This document shows, one piece after another, positions 46,301 to 56,860 of a DNA stretch of 64,000 nucleotides. The translations under genes were made by a program, and so were the position numbers. The notes under the pieces are model-generated. The model ran no database searches. It saw only the letters and a list, made by a program, of their open reading frames with translations, and had not been told where the DNA came from. Every line of letters begins with the position of its first letter. The first letter of the stretch is position 1. Source of the DNA: Schizophyllum amplum (lineage: Eukaryota; Basidiomycota; Agaricomycetes; Agaricales; Schizophyllaceae); NCBI GenBank assembly GCA_007026445.1, contig VDMD01000025.1, positions 186,001 through 250,000 on the forward strand, given 5' to 3'.

Positions 46301-47925
46301 ACGAAATGGACTGACATGTCTGAGGACATGGTCAATGCACTTGAGGTTCTACCGCCACTACTCCATCGTACAACCGACATCTATCGCACTGACAGAGCTA
46401 GACTATCCCTTGGGCTTCCTTACATCGACCGCGATCTCCTCATTCAAGCCCTTACGCTACCCTGCGCAGGTGCACCGTACAACAACCAGCGCCTAGAAAC
46501 GCTCGGAGATGCTGTTCTCGAGCTATGCACCACTGTGCATCTATTCAACAAATATCCCCATCGTCACGAAGGCCAGCTTACGCTCCTGCGCCAGATATGC
46601 GTGTCGAACAAGTGCTTGCTGACGCGTGCGAGGGAGGTGCTGCTGGAGCGATTCTTGACGTGCGAGAGCCAGGCCTTGTCTGTTTGGGACTATGTCGAAG
46701 ATGGCGAGCAGCCGGCGAGATGCGCCCGGAGGAGCTTTCCGCGGAGAAGCTTGCAAGATTGCATGGAAGCGACGCTCGGTGCGAGCTTCCTTACGGGCGG
46801 GATCGACATGGCTTTGCATGCGGGGACGGCGCTTGGGCTCGCCTTCGGTGGCAGTGAACCTTGGCCGCGCCGATATGCGCCACCTGCACGGTCGACAGTC
46901 CCGGATCTCTTTAGGGAGTTGCAGGCGAAGCTTGGATATACGTTCCGCAACGGCGCCTTGCTCTGCGAAGCAGCTACGCATTCTTCGTTTGCCTCACTGG
47001 ATTCGCAAGGGTCCTACGAGCGACTGGAATTTCTTGGGGATGGTGAGGCTGATGGCTCGTCTCATCTTCGCATTGCTGACTATTCTATAGCCGTCATCAA
47101 CCTCGTCGTTGTCGAGTACCTGTATCGCAGGTTTCCGCATGCGAACTCGGACCAGCTTACGGTTCCGCGGGCACGCGCGGTGTGCAATCAGGGCCTCTCA
47201 GCGCTATCTGTCAAGCACCTTCAACTGCACAAGAGCCTGCTCGTCAATAACACAGAGCTCAGCATGGCCATCGCTCGCCACGTCCCGATTCTCGAGCACA
47301 TGCCCTACGAAGAAGTGCTGTCGAAGGGGTGGAAGCTCGACCCGCCGAAGGTGCTGAGCGACGTGTTTGAGAGCGTCATCGGTGCCGTGTTCGTCGACTC
47401 TGGCTATGACTACGATAGGACGGCGGCGGTGGTCGAGCAAGCTATGGAAAGTCTCCTCGAGCTCTTGTCGCCTGCCATGCCGCGGGACCCGGTCAGCGAA
47501 CTGCTTATATGGGTGGGGAAGTCGGATTGCCGAGAGAAGGTCGAATTCAAGTTAGTAGTGTGGTTAAGCCTCGTCCTTGCGAGATACTGACGCGCCTTCA
47601 AGGAAGACGCCTCCAAGCAAAAGCATCACCCTGACGGTATCGCTGTCTACCTTCACGACGTGAGTAATACCAAGCGAGCCTTTTCCCTTTTCGCCTCTCA
47701 CACGACGAACAGACGCTCATAGCGGGACCGGTCGTCACAATGAACCACATGGTATCACGGAAGCTCGCCTGCGAACGTGCGCTTTCGACTCTTCGTGACC
47801 CAACATCAGCCAACTCTCTTGCATCGCTCTGCTCATGTGCGACCCGCATGGACGTAGAGACACCTCTTGATTTGATATCCTCGGACGAAGTCGAAGACGG
47901 CGTGGAGGCAGAGGACGGCGCCTGA
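43392..47925 (+). CDS. Dicer-like ribonuclease III
   Basis: RNA-silencing enzyme that cuts double-stranded RNA into small RNAs. The model gives about 1,393 residues from exons 43392-43766, 43809-44108, 44168-44825, 44875-44915, 44969-47042, 47091-47554, 47603-47659 and 47713-47925. Helicase: Walker A TGSGKT (GSGKT 39-43), DECH box 147-150, LTATP (motif III), VAEEGLDFP, and motif VI YRQSRGRARNK. The Dicer dimerisation fold is near TKKEAKRAAAFLAVRKLH. The PAZ region is weak or absent. RNase IIIa: RLETLGDAVLEL (about residue 967) with LQDCMEATLGA. RNase IIIb: LEFLGD (about 1146), split by an intron from AVINLVVVEYLY, with LSDVFESVIGAVFVDSG. Both catalytic Glu/Asp sets are present. A short C-terminal dsRNA-binding-like segment follows. 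The first intron needs a weak GTCTGA donor, so that junction is uncertain. Confidence 0.92.
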
Positions 47926-48312
47926 ACTTTTGTAACTGTATACCAGTCTTCTTCTTGATACCATACACTTGTACTTCTTGTATTCTAGATGCTCGATCCA
48001 TATTTGCACTCCTTGCAATGAAGTCGAAACGGAACAGCATGCTTTTCGAGGACAGTCACTCCAGGATGGCCAGTGGTATATCCCACGGCCACGTGACTTG
48101 TTGAAGTTGAACGATGCAAACTGAAACCTGTCTTGAACTCTATCACCAAACTCTGTGACTCGTTGGACGTATTCAGGTGTGAAACTGATTTTTTTGGGGC
48201 GCAGTCACAATGGCTAGCGTGCAAAAACCTTTGTTATGTTATGTTACAAAATATAATTACTTATGACACAGCAGTATGAGATGCAAGACGAGGACATAGA
48301 GTAGCGTGATAT
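47926..48312. other. Convergent 3' region between Dicer and hemerythrin 3
   Basis: About 390 bp holding both 3' ends. An AT-rich stretch near 48235-48260 is compatible with poly(A) signals. No gene is seen. Confidence 0.4.
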
Positions 48313-49204
48313 TTACTTGGACTTCATCTCGTCAGTGGGGAACTTTGCGAACATATCCTTGATCTTGTCGATAGGCGCTGCCATCAGCCCGGCCACCGTC
48401 TCAAAGGGAGGCTTGTTAGGCGCCGACGGATGCGCACTGTTATAGTGATTTAGTGATGTAGAACGAACGGCGAGAAGTCTTCAAACTCACCGAGTGGGAA
48501 CAAACTTCTTCGTCCTGCTAAAGGTCTGAGCCGCGCTTGCGCTACCGTCGCTTCCCAGGATTGGCTCAAGTTCAGGGAGGTCCTGCTGCTCCTCCGAGTC
48601 GTTGTGCTTGTGGAGGTGATCCATGACGGTGGCGAGCAAGCTGTCGTATTCCTTGCTGCCGACCTGCATCGATTCTATCTTGTACAACTTCTCCTTCACA
48701 TCCTAAGATTCGCGAGTGTCAATAGGTAGTCATTCTCAAAGGCTCGTAGAACGCACCTGATGATCAGCACGGTCCTGGTCGGCGAGCTTCAAACCCTTGT
48801 CTCCCATGTGCTGCTCCATAAGAGGGTATACGACGAGCTCCTGCTTGTGAGTGAGTTTGCGATCCAGCTGAGATGTAGTGGCACGGCGCACCTCTCCAAC
48901 TGCATGGCGCGCAACTTCCCATATGAGTTGACGCGCCCAGCGTTCCTGCGCGTCCACGTCGCCTGCAGCTTTCGTGTACTTGTCGTAGTACTCGTACATC
49001 TGCGACATGTGTGAGCACTAACTACTGACAACGCGCATGACGACGAACCTCCTGGTGGTCCTCCTTGATCGCGTCGGTGAGGGTGCGGCTCGACATGGCT
49101 CTGTATGCAGCGAAGCGCTGGATTCCTGCGGAAAATGCTGGTGGGCGAGCGGGGAAGCGACGGGAAGAGCAAACTGCGCGCGATAAGAGGGTGCGAGGAA
49201 TCAT
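48313..49204 (-). CDS. Hemerythrin-like protein 3, possible mitochondrial presequence
   Basis: Third HHE-domain protein in the window, diverged from the tandem pair but with the same five-exon structure and phases: 49049-49204, 48892-48999, 48757-48840, 48491-48702 and 48313-48436. Ligand-bearing segments IKEDHQE, RQLIWEVARHAVGEELVVYP, DRADHQDVKEK and LHKHNDSEEQQDLPELE are conserved. From ATG 49204 the product is 227 residues with an extension MIPRTLLSRAVCSSRRFPAR and onward to FAAYRA that is Arg-rich and lacks acidic residues, as in mitochondrial targeting peptides. The inner ATG at 49096 gives a form of about 191 residues without it. A TATAAAA on the minus strand at 49240-49246 would place the RNA start very close to the upper ATG, so both starts remain possible. 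Confidence 0.9.
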
Positions 49205-49477
49205 GGGGAGTGAAGAGGAGAATGTGCAGAACTGAAGCCTTTTATACACATTCTATCCAGGATTCTAGCGACCCCGCACTGTCAGAAGGTGACCATGAAG
49301 TGACGCAGCTGACGATTTCATCGTCGATGATTGGCCGAGCAGCATCAGATTCATGGACTTGAGCGTGAAGGCCGCGGATGACGCCAATGACGCACCGACG
49401 GCGACGCGACGCGTCTGTCGGACATTGCCGCTCACGTGGTGTTGTACACGCCTACCCTACCACAGTCCACGAGGGCA

Positions 49478-51193
49478 ATGCCGACTATGTTGACCAGTGA
49501 CCTCGACTATCATGGAGGTAAGTGTATATCGTACGTGTACATGCTTCTGACCATTAAGTAAGGCGTAAAAGCAGCACACAGTGGACAATGCTTTTGACGA
49601 GCTGAACCACCCTGTCTTTGACAATATCGCTACCACGCTAGAGGAGAGAGAAGGATCCGGGATCGCGTCCATCGTGAGGCCCAATAGCGCGTTCACACCA
49701 ACTATCGATGAGCGCCAGTGTGGTCCCGTCGGTAACCTTCAAGATTGCAAGATGACTCTTGCCTCGCCCGTGCGCCGGTTACCTCACGAGCTGCTGGCGG
49801 AAATCATCCATATCTACTGCGCCAACGAAACCCCCACGCCGAGGTCCATCCTCGTGCCAACGCACGTCTGTGCATTCTGGCGCACAGTCGCGTTCGAAGC
49901 ACCTCGCATTTGGACGCGACTGCAACTCTACGGCTCACAGGCGACAAGCTTGCATGCCATCGAGCATGTTGAAGGATGGTTCCGCCGAGCAGGCTCGCTC
50001 CCCGTCACATTCGAGGTATACGGCACGGGGAAGAAGCAGGCCTATCCTATGCTATACGACACAACATTGGCATCTCTCTCGCGTCTCTCGCCTATAATCG
50101 GCGAGCCCAGGGCACTACGAGCTGATATCCGTGCTTTCCGGCCTCCCACTCGGCTCATTTCCTATCCTCGAGCGGCTCACCATTCGTCGCCGATTTGTAG
50201 GGCCCGCCGCGTTGCGGGAAAACCATGAGTTGCCTTGCCCGCTCACGAACACGTGTGCCCGCACCTCGAGCACCTCGCAATCGGTGTACTGTCCAAAAAC
50301 AAGCCGCCCGTCCCTCTCGTGACGATTCTTCCCGTTCCCTGGACCCAGATGCGGGAGTTGGACCTCGCCTGGATCCATCCGGAACACAATTTCGGAGCCG
50401 TTTTCTTCCAGTGCACGCGCCTCGAGCGCGCGCGATTGTCCTTCTCTGGCTACAGCGACAGCCTGGTTCCTCGAGGCGGCCGCCCCCACGAAGACGTCGT
50501 TGAATTCGCCTCCCTCAAATTGCTGTATCTCCGTTTCTGCGTCTTCCCCGACGAATTCGGGCGCTTCGGGCGGTACCCTGCGTTGAAGATCCTCGACCTT
50601 CAAGAGAACAGAAATTCGCCCTCGCTACCCCACAAATGGGATGCGCTGCTGCATCTGGTCGAGCATGCACCGCGGGTGGAGAACCTCACAATCTGCGGCG
50701 TAGGCAGCGGCTCGTGCTCGATAGCTGGATCAGCGCAGGGTCTACGCAGTCTGCTCCAGCGCGTCCCCCTCCTCAACACCCTTGCCTTCATTTGTGCCGA
50801 TATGGGCAGCGAAGTCATTGCAATGAGTTCCTTCGTGGACAACAATGGACACGCGTTGCTGCAGCTCCTGAAGGAACTACATGGTACAGCGCTCGAGCTT
50901 CCCGCAGAGACTCCTCTCGAAGAGGAGAATAATGGAGGGCGGATACGTACAAGTGGATGGCGTCCTTCCTGGATTTGTACATATCCGAGGGTCGTCCACT
51001 ACGGCGCTTTTCCTTCAGTTGGAATTGGGACGATATTGAGGAGCAAGACGCACCTCTTCCTCGGTGTCAGGGCTACCTCCGTAGGCTGAGAGATATACGA
51101 GCGATGGGATTGGCGGAGGGAACTATGGATGTATCGATCGCAGGATTGGATGAATGGTTCGTCCCTGGTGGGCGTCGATCTGTTAGCCGCTGA
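49478..51193 (+). pseudogene. F-box/leucine-rich gene D with three frame breaks
   Basis: F-box gene with a small first exon: ATG 49478 (MPTMLTSDLDYHG), intron 49518-49581 (GTAAGT...CACAG), then VDNAFDELNHPVF. The F-box is at SPVRRLPHELLAEIIHIYC, followed by THVCAFWRTVAFEAPRIWT. The leucine-rich half is spread over frames: GLPLGSFPILERLTIRR is in a second frame (about 50115-50235), the stretch from HLEHLAIGVLSK to ICADMGSEVIAM returns to the first, and MASFLDLYISEGRPLRRFSF to TGA 51193 is in a third frame from about 50945. The first two shifts compensate each other. Either the gene has decayed very recently, since conserved motifs are undamaged, or the sequence has indel errors. Confidence 0.7.
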
Positions 51194-51589
51194 GTTCGCC
51201 GGTGAGTCTTACCCCACTACTTGTGCAGCGTCAGACTCACATGCTTGCTCTGTCTTCCTACAGCTTATTTTTACATGAGACGATGGACGATCCTATTCCT
51301 CGCCCCCATATCACGCGAGGACGACGGGTAGTCTTCAACATCGCAGCGCCCAGGGAGTTTCTGACTCGACCGCGGCCCCTTCCGACGGTCTTCTTGGCTC
51401 GCGCTTTGTTGGCCGGAGCGTGTATTCATTATCTCAAGCTCTTTCGCCCATGGCCCGCGTCAGATGCCAAACCCGAGAGTCACGAAGGAATCTCGACAAA
51501 TGCATTCGCCGAGGGATGGCCTACTGACACAACTATGTATGTCCCTTTGTATCAATTGTACATTTCAGTTCTTCGTGGGGGCGAGTGGC
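51194..51589. other. Spacer between F-box D and the MIF-like gene
   Basis: An open plus-strand frame (51202-51627) shows no recognisable domain and overlaps the MIF 3' end in antisense. It is probably 3' flanking sequence of both genes. Confidence 0.35.
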
Positions 51590-52219
51590 TCAGCTGCCGA
51601 GGATGGCCGCAAAGGTCGTCCCTTTGAAGCTGAGCGGGGGGTCAGGAGAATGGAGACAGATATCGAGAGAGGCGACTCACGCAATGTTGGCGTTGCCCGG
51701 ATCAATGAAAGTACTGATGGTCGACGATCAGACCCGCGCGCCTCTCCAAGGTGATGCGGACGTACATATAGCCTCTGTCATTGGATAGGCCGAGCTTCTG
51801 GTTGAGGAACTCGCTGAGCGCCTTGCTGTACTTCTCGGTGGCAGCAGGGTTGATGTTGCCGAGGCTGATCTGATAAAATGTCAAGTACGGTCAAAAGGGA
51901 TGCCTGGACATAACACATAACAGGATTGACATACCACCATCATCTGGAAAGCAGGATCATGCGTGCCCCCGAAAGTGAGGGTCTCATTGTACTTGATGAT
52001 CACGCTGATGTAGGCCTCTGGCTTTCCGAGAGCCTCTGCGCCGACCTGGGAGAGGCATCTGAGTCTGGCGCCTAATCATCATCGATTCGAGCCAACCTTG
52101 GACAGCTCGAGGCTGAACGCCTTCGCGTCGGGGAGCTACAACGCGTTATTCAGATTCTGTGACATATCCACAGGAAATAACCATACCTGAACGTTTGTGG
52201 TGAGTTCGAGGAGGGGCAT
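51590..52219 (-). CDS. MIF-like tautomerase
   Basis: Member of the macrophage migration inhibitory factor/tautomerase family; the fungal role is unknown. It starts MPLLELTTNVQ, so the catalytic Pro would become N-terminal after Met removal. It continues over short exons as LPDAKAFSLELSK, VGAEALGKPEAYISVIIKYN, TLTFGGTHDPAFQMMV, ISLGNINPAATEKYSKALSE and QKLGLSNDRGYMYV, then IDPGNANIAFKGTTFAAILG to TGA at 51590-51592. Introns are near 52138-52184, 52047-52095, 51885-51935 and 51643-51693. The junction between GYMYV and the next exon does not close in phase (near 51715-51770), which suggests an unusual donor or a one- to two-base error. It is divergent from TrpRS, with about 210 bp between the starts. 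Confidence 0.82.
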
Positions 52220-52427
52220 GGTGGTCGAAAGCAATGCGATTGCTAAACTGACCAAGTTCCTCAGTCACCGTCGACGCGCCTGGACCATCAAGAGCATGAT
52301 CGGCCCGGCCTCCGGATGGGATCAGCTCGACGTGGAAGATCGCGTCGAGTCACTGATCCTTCATCGTTGCTCACGTTCCTCCCATATCTCTCCAAACTCG
52401 AGCATATTATCCGGCGCAACTCTTGTA

Positions 52428-54156
52428 ATGGCAGCCCCCCAGTTCCCTCCGGAAGAACTCGCTGCGGACCCACAGCACCGCCGACGGTCGCGTCGATCGG
52501 TGCAGCTCTTGCGGGCACTTCATTAGCGGACTCGTGCGTTGTACAGAGTCAGATAATCTATATGTTGCCTTACCCTGTATACCAGGAATGTCGAGGGAGC
52601 TTCCTCATCAGCCCCAGATATCAAACCCGCACCGAAGGACGAGGGCGAGCAGGCGCAGGTCGTGACACCCTGGGACGTCCAGGGCGGGGTCACGAGCGAC
52701 GGCAAGCAGAAGGCGATCGACTACGACAACTCATCGACCAGTTTGGCACACGGAGGATAGACGATGCGCTGCTGCAGCGATTTGAGAAGTTGACTGGCCA
52801 CAGGCCCATGTCTTCCTTCGCAGAGGGATGTTCTTCTCGCACAGGTGCGTACATCGATCTTACCGGAGAATTCCGCCACTAATCCAGCTGTGCAGAGACT
52901 TTTCACAAATACTGGACCGATATGAGCAGGGGAAGCCATTTTTCCTTTACACCGGACGAGGTCCGAGCAGCGACAGCATGCATCTCGGCCATATGGTTCC
53001 CTTCGTCTTCACTAAGTCAGTTCCACTCCGTCCTGATGCTTGCACGTATTATAACGAGACTTCAGGTGGATGCAAGACGTCTTTGACGTTCCTCTCGTCG
53101 TTCAGCTTACAGGCAAGCGGCCGTCAGTCCAAGCTCATCCCCCTTCCTAACTCGTATCGTCAGACGACGAGAAGTTCTTGTTCAAGCATCCAGCTCAAGG
53201 TCGAGCAAGTAAAGGAATTCTCGCGTATGAATGCGCGCGACATCATTGCCGTTGGCTTCGACCTCAACAAGACGTTCATCTTCAGCGACTACAGTTACAT
53301 GAACGGCGCATTCTACGAAAACGTCTCCCGCATATCCCGCCAAATCACCTACAACCAGGCCCGAGCCACCTTCGGATTCAACGAGTCGTACGTTGTCCCT
53401 CGTATTGGCCTTGTCTCGTATTCACGCCCTCCGCCTCTCCTAGCGACAACATTGGCAAGGTCACTTCGTCGCCATCCAAGCCGCGCCCTCCTTCTCCAAC
53501 TCCTTCCCCCAAATTTCGGCGCCGTCTCCAACATCCCAGCGCTCATCCCTTGCGCGATCGACCAGGACCCGTACTTCCGCCTCACACGCGACATTGCGGG
53601 CAAGCTCAAGTACCCCAAGCCCGCGCTCCTCACTCGCGCTTCTTTCCCGCGCTGCAGGGCCCGCAGACGAAGATGAGCGCGAGCGACCCGAACAGCAGCA
53701 TATTTATGACGGACAAGCCGAATCAGATCAAGAACAAGATCAATAAGCATGCGTTTTCGGGCGGGCGGGAGACGGAGGAGGAGCACCGGGAGTTGGAGGG
53801 GATACGGAGGTGGATGTGGCCTATCAGTATCTGTCGTTCTTTTTGGACGACGACGAGGAGTTGGAGAGGCTTGGGAGGTGAGCATCTTTCCTGACACCTG
53901 CCGATTGTAGACACTGATCATGTTTCCAGGAATACCGCGCCGGGCGTCTACTCACGGGCCAGTTAAAGCACGGTGTATCTCCCTGCTTCAACAGTTTGTC
54001 GCCGACTTCCAAGATGTGAGTTGCCTGTCGCACCCGGATCTATGCGTGACTCTGATATCGTTGTAGCGACGCTCGAAGATCACGGACGAGGTGTCAGCTC
54101 CTTCATGGACGGCAGTCGGAAGATCGAGCCCTAGGTTCGGCAAGCCCAAGGCGTGA
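52428..54156 (+). pseudogene. Cytosolic tryptophanyl-tRNA synthetase with many frame breaks
   Basis: Class I aminoacyl-tRNA synthetase charging tRNA-Trp. Collinear conserved blocks: FLYTGRGPSSDSMHLGHMVP with the HIGH-type signature, [117 protein letters not shown] with the KMSKS-type signature, and ITDEV plus FGKPKA near TGA 54154-54156. At least eight single-base frame breaks lie between them, near 52475, 52729, 52806, 53190, 53465, 53515, 53630, 53800, 53975 and 54095-54135; most fit one missing base, often in a short homopolymer. Motifs themselves are undamaged. Since the cytosolic enzyme is essential, the true gene is either here with consensus errors or elsewhere with this as a copy. The start ATG is tentative. 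Confidence 0.8.
53113..53163 (+). other. GC-AG intron in the TrpRS gene
   Basis: The invariant block QLT|DDEKF is joined only if the intron begins GCAAGC and ends GTCAG (51 bp). There is no GT at the required position. GC-AG introns are a known minor class, and the donor context AG|GCAAG is the usual one. Confidence 0.7.
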
Positions 54157-54583
54157 CTAGGTACAGCGCGCGTACCACACCTTTGTGAGCCTCGTGCATA
54201 TTCAATCGACCTCGACAGTGCCGCAATTCCTTCGCTCTTATATCTGGCTGGTCTTCTCAGCTGTCTTTGTAAGCAAGGTGCCGTGTGCATCGAGACTGGT
54301 CGATTGTAAACCGGGTAACGGTGTACCGGTCTACGAAAGGGTAAGCCGCTTCGAACGTTATCAGAGTCCAGTCTCTACCTTAGCTAGACAAACGGACACT
54401 TATGCCATACGACGCGCCTGGCGGCCTTCATTAGACCAACGGATACTTATCTGACGACACACGATCATCACAAGGTACATTGTAGCGCATCCGGCGTTTG
54501 TAGACGACCAAGGGGCCGTGTGATGATATAACGTGGCCTTTCAGACATTGACCTGCATATAGTCCGTTGCCAAAGCTAAGAGC
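54157..54583. other. Convergent 3' region between TrpRS and F-box E
   Basis: About 430 bp, no gene seen. Two similar words of about 20 bp built on AACGGA.ACTTAT occur near 54385 and 54435. Confidence 0.35.
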
Positions 54584-56215
54584 TTATGCCGAACTGTTTT
54601 TGTTAGAGGGTTCTGCGCGGGAGTGATAGTAGAAATATTCGAGCTGTGATATCCACGACTGGCTGGATTTGCGTCCTTGGCGCGTATAGACCATGACGAA
54701 GAGGCCCTCCTCTCGCTCGGCAGTGCTGGCTTTCCGACGCGTCTTCGAGATAACAGAGGACAGTCGACGTAGGCGGGGGATGAGGGTCTGCGTCCCGCGC
54801 AGACAAGCTCGTATAACTGGACAAGCGCAAACGTGCACGAGCTCAGCTCGAGGGTTCCACCGCGGGAGGAGTCGCAGGAACCGGAAATATCGAGGTTTCC
54901 GCGTTGCAGTTTGCATCTTCAACTCGGTGACATGTGGTGCATGGGCAAGAATCGCTGTGAGCGCCACAGAGAAATCATCGCCGTCAAAGTCGCCACTGTG
55001 TGATAGTTTAATGACACGAGGTCGGGTAGGCAGAGACTTTGCCGGAACGACGATATGTTTCCACAACATGCGATGGACAGCGTGCGCAAGTGAGGGAGAG
55101 TGATGATGTCCTCTCTCCCCAAGACGCCAATCCATGCGACTGCCAAAATGAAGCTCGGCACGAACGAGAGCGGTGCAACCGCGTAGGATGTCATAAAAGT
55201 CGTCCACCAGTCCGCGAAGACAGTTCAAGACAAGGTCGGTGAGGGAGTTCCAGGGAAGGCGATGGTGGTTCAATGCTCCCCATCTAGCCCTCACTTTGTC
55301 GCAGGTCAAGCGTACGCAGGAAGGAGGAGTGCGCGAACATTTAAGTGAGCCGTGCTGGAAGAGCTCTCCATGCCTGACCTTGATTTGTAGATGCTCCAAG
55401 ACGGGAACATCTTGCCTATGGATGATGACGATAACGAGGTTAAGAAGTCGAGGTCGTGTGCTGGGAGTTGTAGTCGCAGTGTGCGTATCCTTCTTGTCGG
55501 GAGGACTCGTCCCTGTCGAATATCCTGAATGGACGTCCCCCCGTATCCTGCTTATAGCGCTCGCGCCATAGGTCGACTAACCAATCGCACCGTATACAGT
55601 GTATGACACGGGTAACGGCGCCGCACGCTGCATCCACTCCACCGTGTTCGAAACTGCACGCTGTCCATACGCTTGCATGTCGCATATGAAGATCTGCTGC
55701 CACAGGTGTGGTGATCCGTGCGCGAGTCCGCGCCAAGCTCGACAGATATGGGTAATTTTGAGCACAGATGCGAGGAAGCTCGGAAGCGACCGGCATTGCT
55801 TAGACTCTGAGTAGAGGCGGAACTCGTCTTCGGCGAAGATGCTGCGGTCGTCGACGTGACATTGGAAGATAACGAGCAAGAGTTCTGGAGGCAGTCTTCG
55901 TATAGGCGACGAGGTAGCTTTTCGACAGAGAGCAAGCTCTTCGCAAGCTACGACGCGCTGCTCGGAGAGACGTTTGACGACCGCTTCGAGGCGCCGGATC
56001 GCGCGGTCGACGGCGCTGACGTAGCCTTCTCTTTCCCGGATCAGTTCTTCCAAAGTGGTTCGTGGAACTTGCGCTTCATTCTCGTATAGCGTTTGCTGCA
56101 GGTCTTCATCGTGGGGCTGAACGGCCGAGTCAGTAATGGCAACATGAGTAGTGCGCTGCGTGCTCACCAACACCGGTCTGTCCAGAAGAGCCTTGTAAGA
56201 CGCTCTCGGGTCCAT
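54584..56215 (-). pseudogene. F-box/leucine-rich gene E, frameshifted
   Basis: F-box gene starting at ATG 56215 (MDPRASYKALLDRPVLVSTQ). A coiled-coil-like stretch (LEELIREREGYVSAVDRAIR) precedes the F-box SSPIRRLPPELLLVIFQCHV and ITHICRAWRGLAHGSPHLWQ. After YGAIG the frame closes near 55577, and the leucine-rich half is found in two further frames: LPWNSLTDLVLNCLRGLVDD and TALVRAELHFGSRMDWRLG, then, shifted near 55130, EDIITLPHLRTLSIACCGNI and CLPDLVSLNYHTVATL. At least two frame changes are needed. It has the same overall architecture as F-box genes C and D, so the three look like one expanded family. Confidence 0.65.
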
Positions 56216-56860
56216 GTTCAGAGTCGGTCTGCGCTTCCTTGAGCCAAGAAGACAAGGAGTTACCCTGAAGATTTGGGACCAGGAGGACACTGGGGGTTGA
56301 CTAGTGACTGGCGGTCCACTGGAGCAATGCCGGAGAATGTCAATCACGCGTGTGTAGACTTCTCACGGTCACGTGACTCAGACCAACGTGAGGAACAAAC
56401 CACTGCCAGGGAAAGCTTCCAGAAACTCCAGCCAAGTTCAGGCAATTAGTTGGTATCTCTTGCATAGAGGCGTAAGCGGTAGCCAAAGCCCGACTTCTGA
56501 ACTCGCGTTGCGTGACTCCGAGCTGTCGAAGGGTTGAGCGACAAAGAGCCAGGCTGACATGGTTTTCAAGCGAACCTTGTGCAACAGGTGAAGCGAGCTT
56601 TAACAAGGCTGGCAGGCTCGATGCGCAGCGTGGCGTAAGATGCGTCAATGGACCACACTTCCGAAATCCAAGTCAAGCTGCGAAATGTGTGTTGGCTTCA
56701 GCAGTATCTTAGCTTTTCTCTATGTATGTATGTACACAGATCAAGAAGAAACACACGTACAGAGAATATTCACTAGTAGTTGATCAGTTTCAACTGGTCT
56801 TCGAAAAAATAAAACGGAACGATACAAACTGTGCGTGGTAGCAGCGCATCGAAATAAAAA
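56216..56860. other. Spacer between F-box E and the membrane-protein gene
   Basis: About 640 bp containing the F-box E promoter and the 3' flank of the membrane-protein gene. ATGT repeats near 56720-56735 (TATGTATGTATGTA). No gene is seen. Confidence 0.35.
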
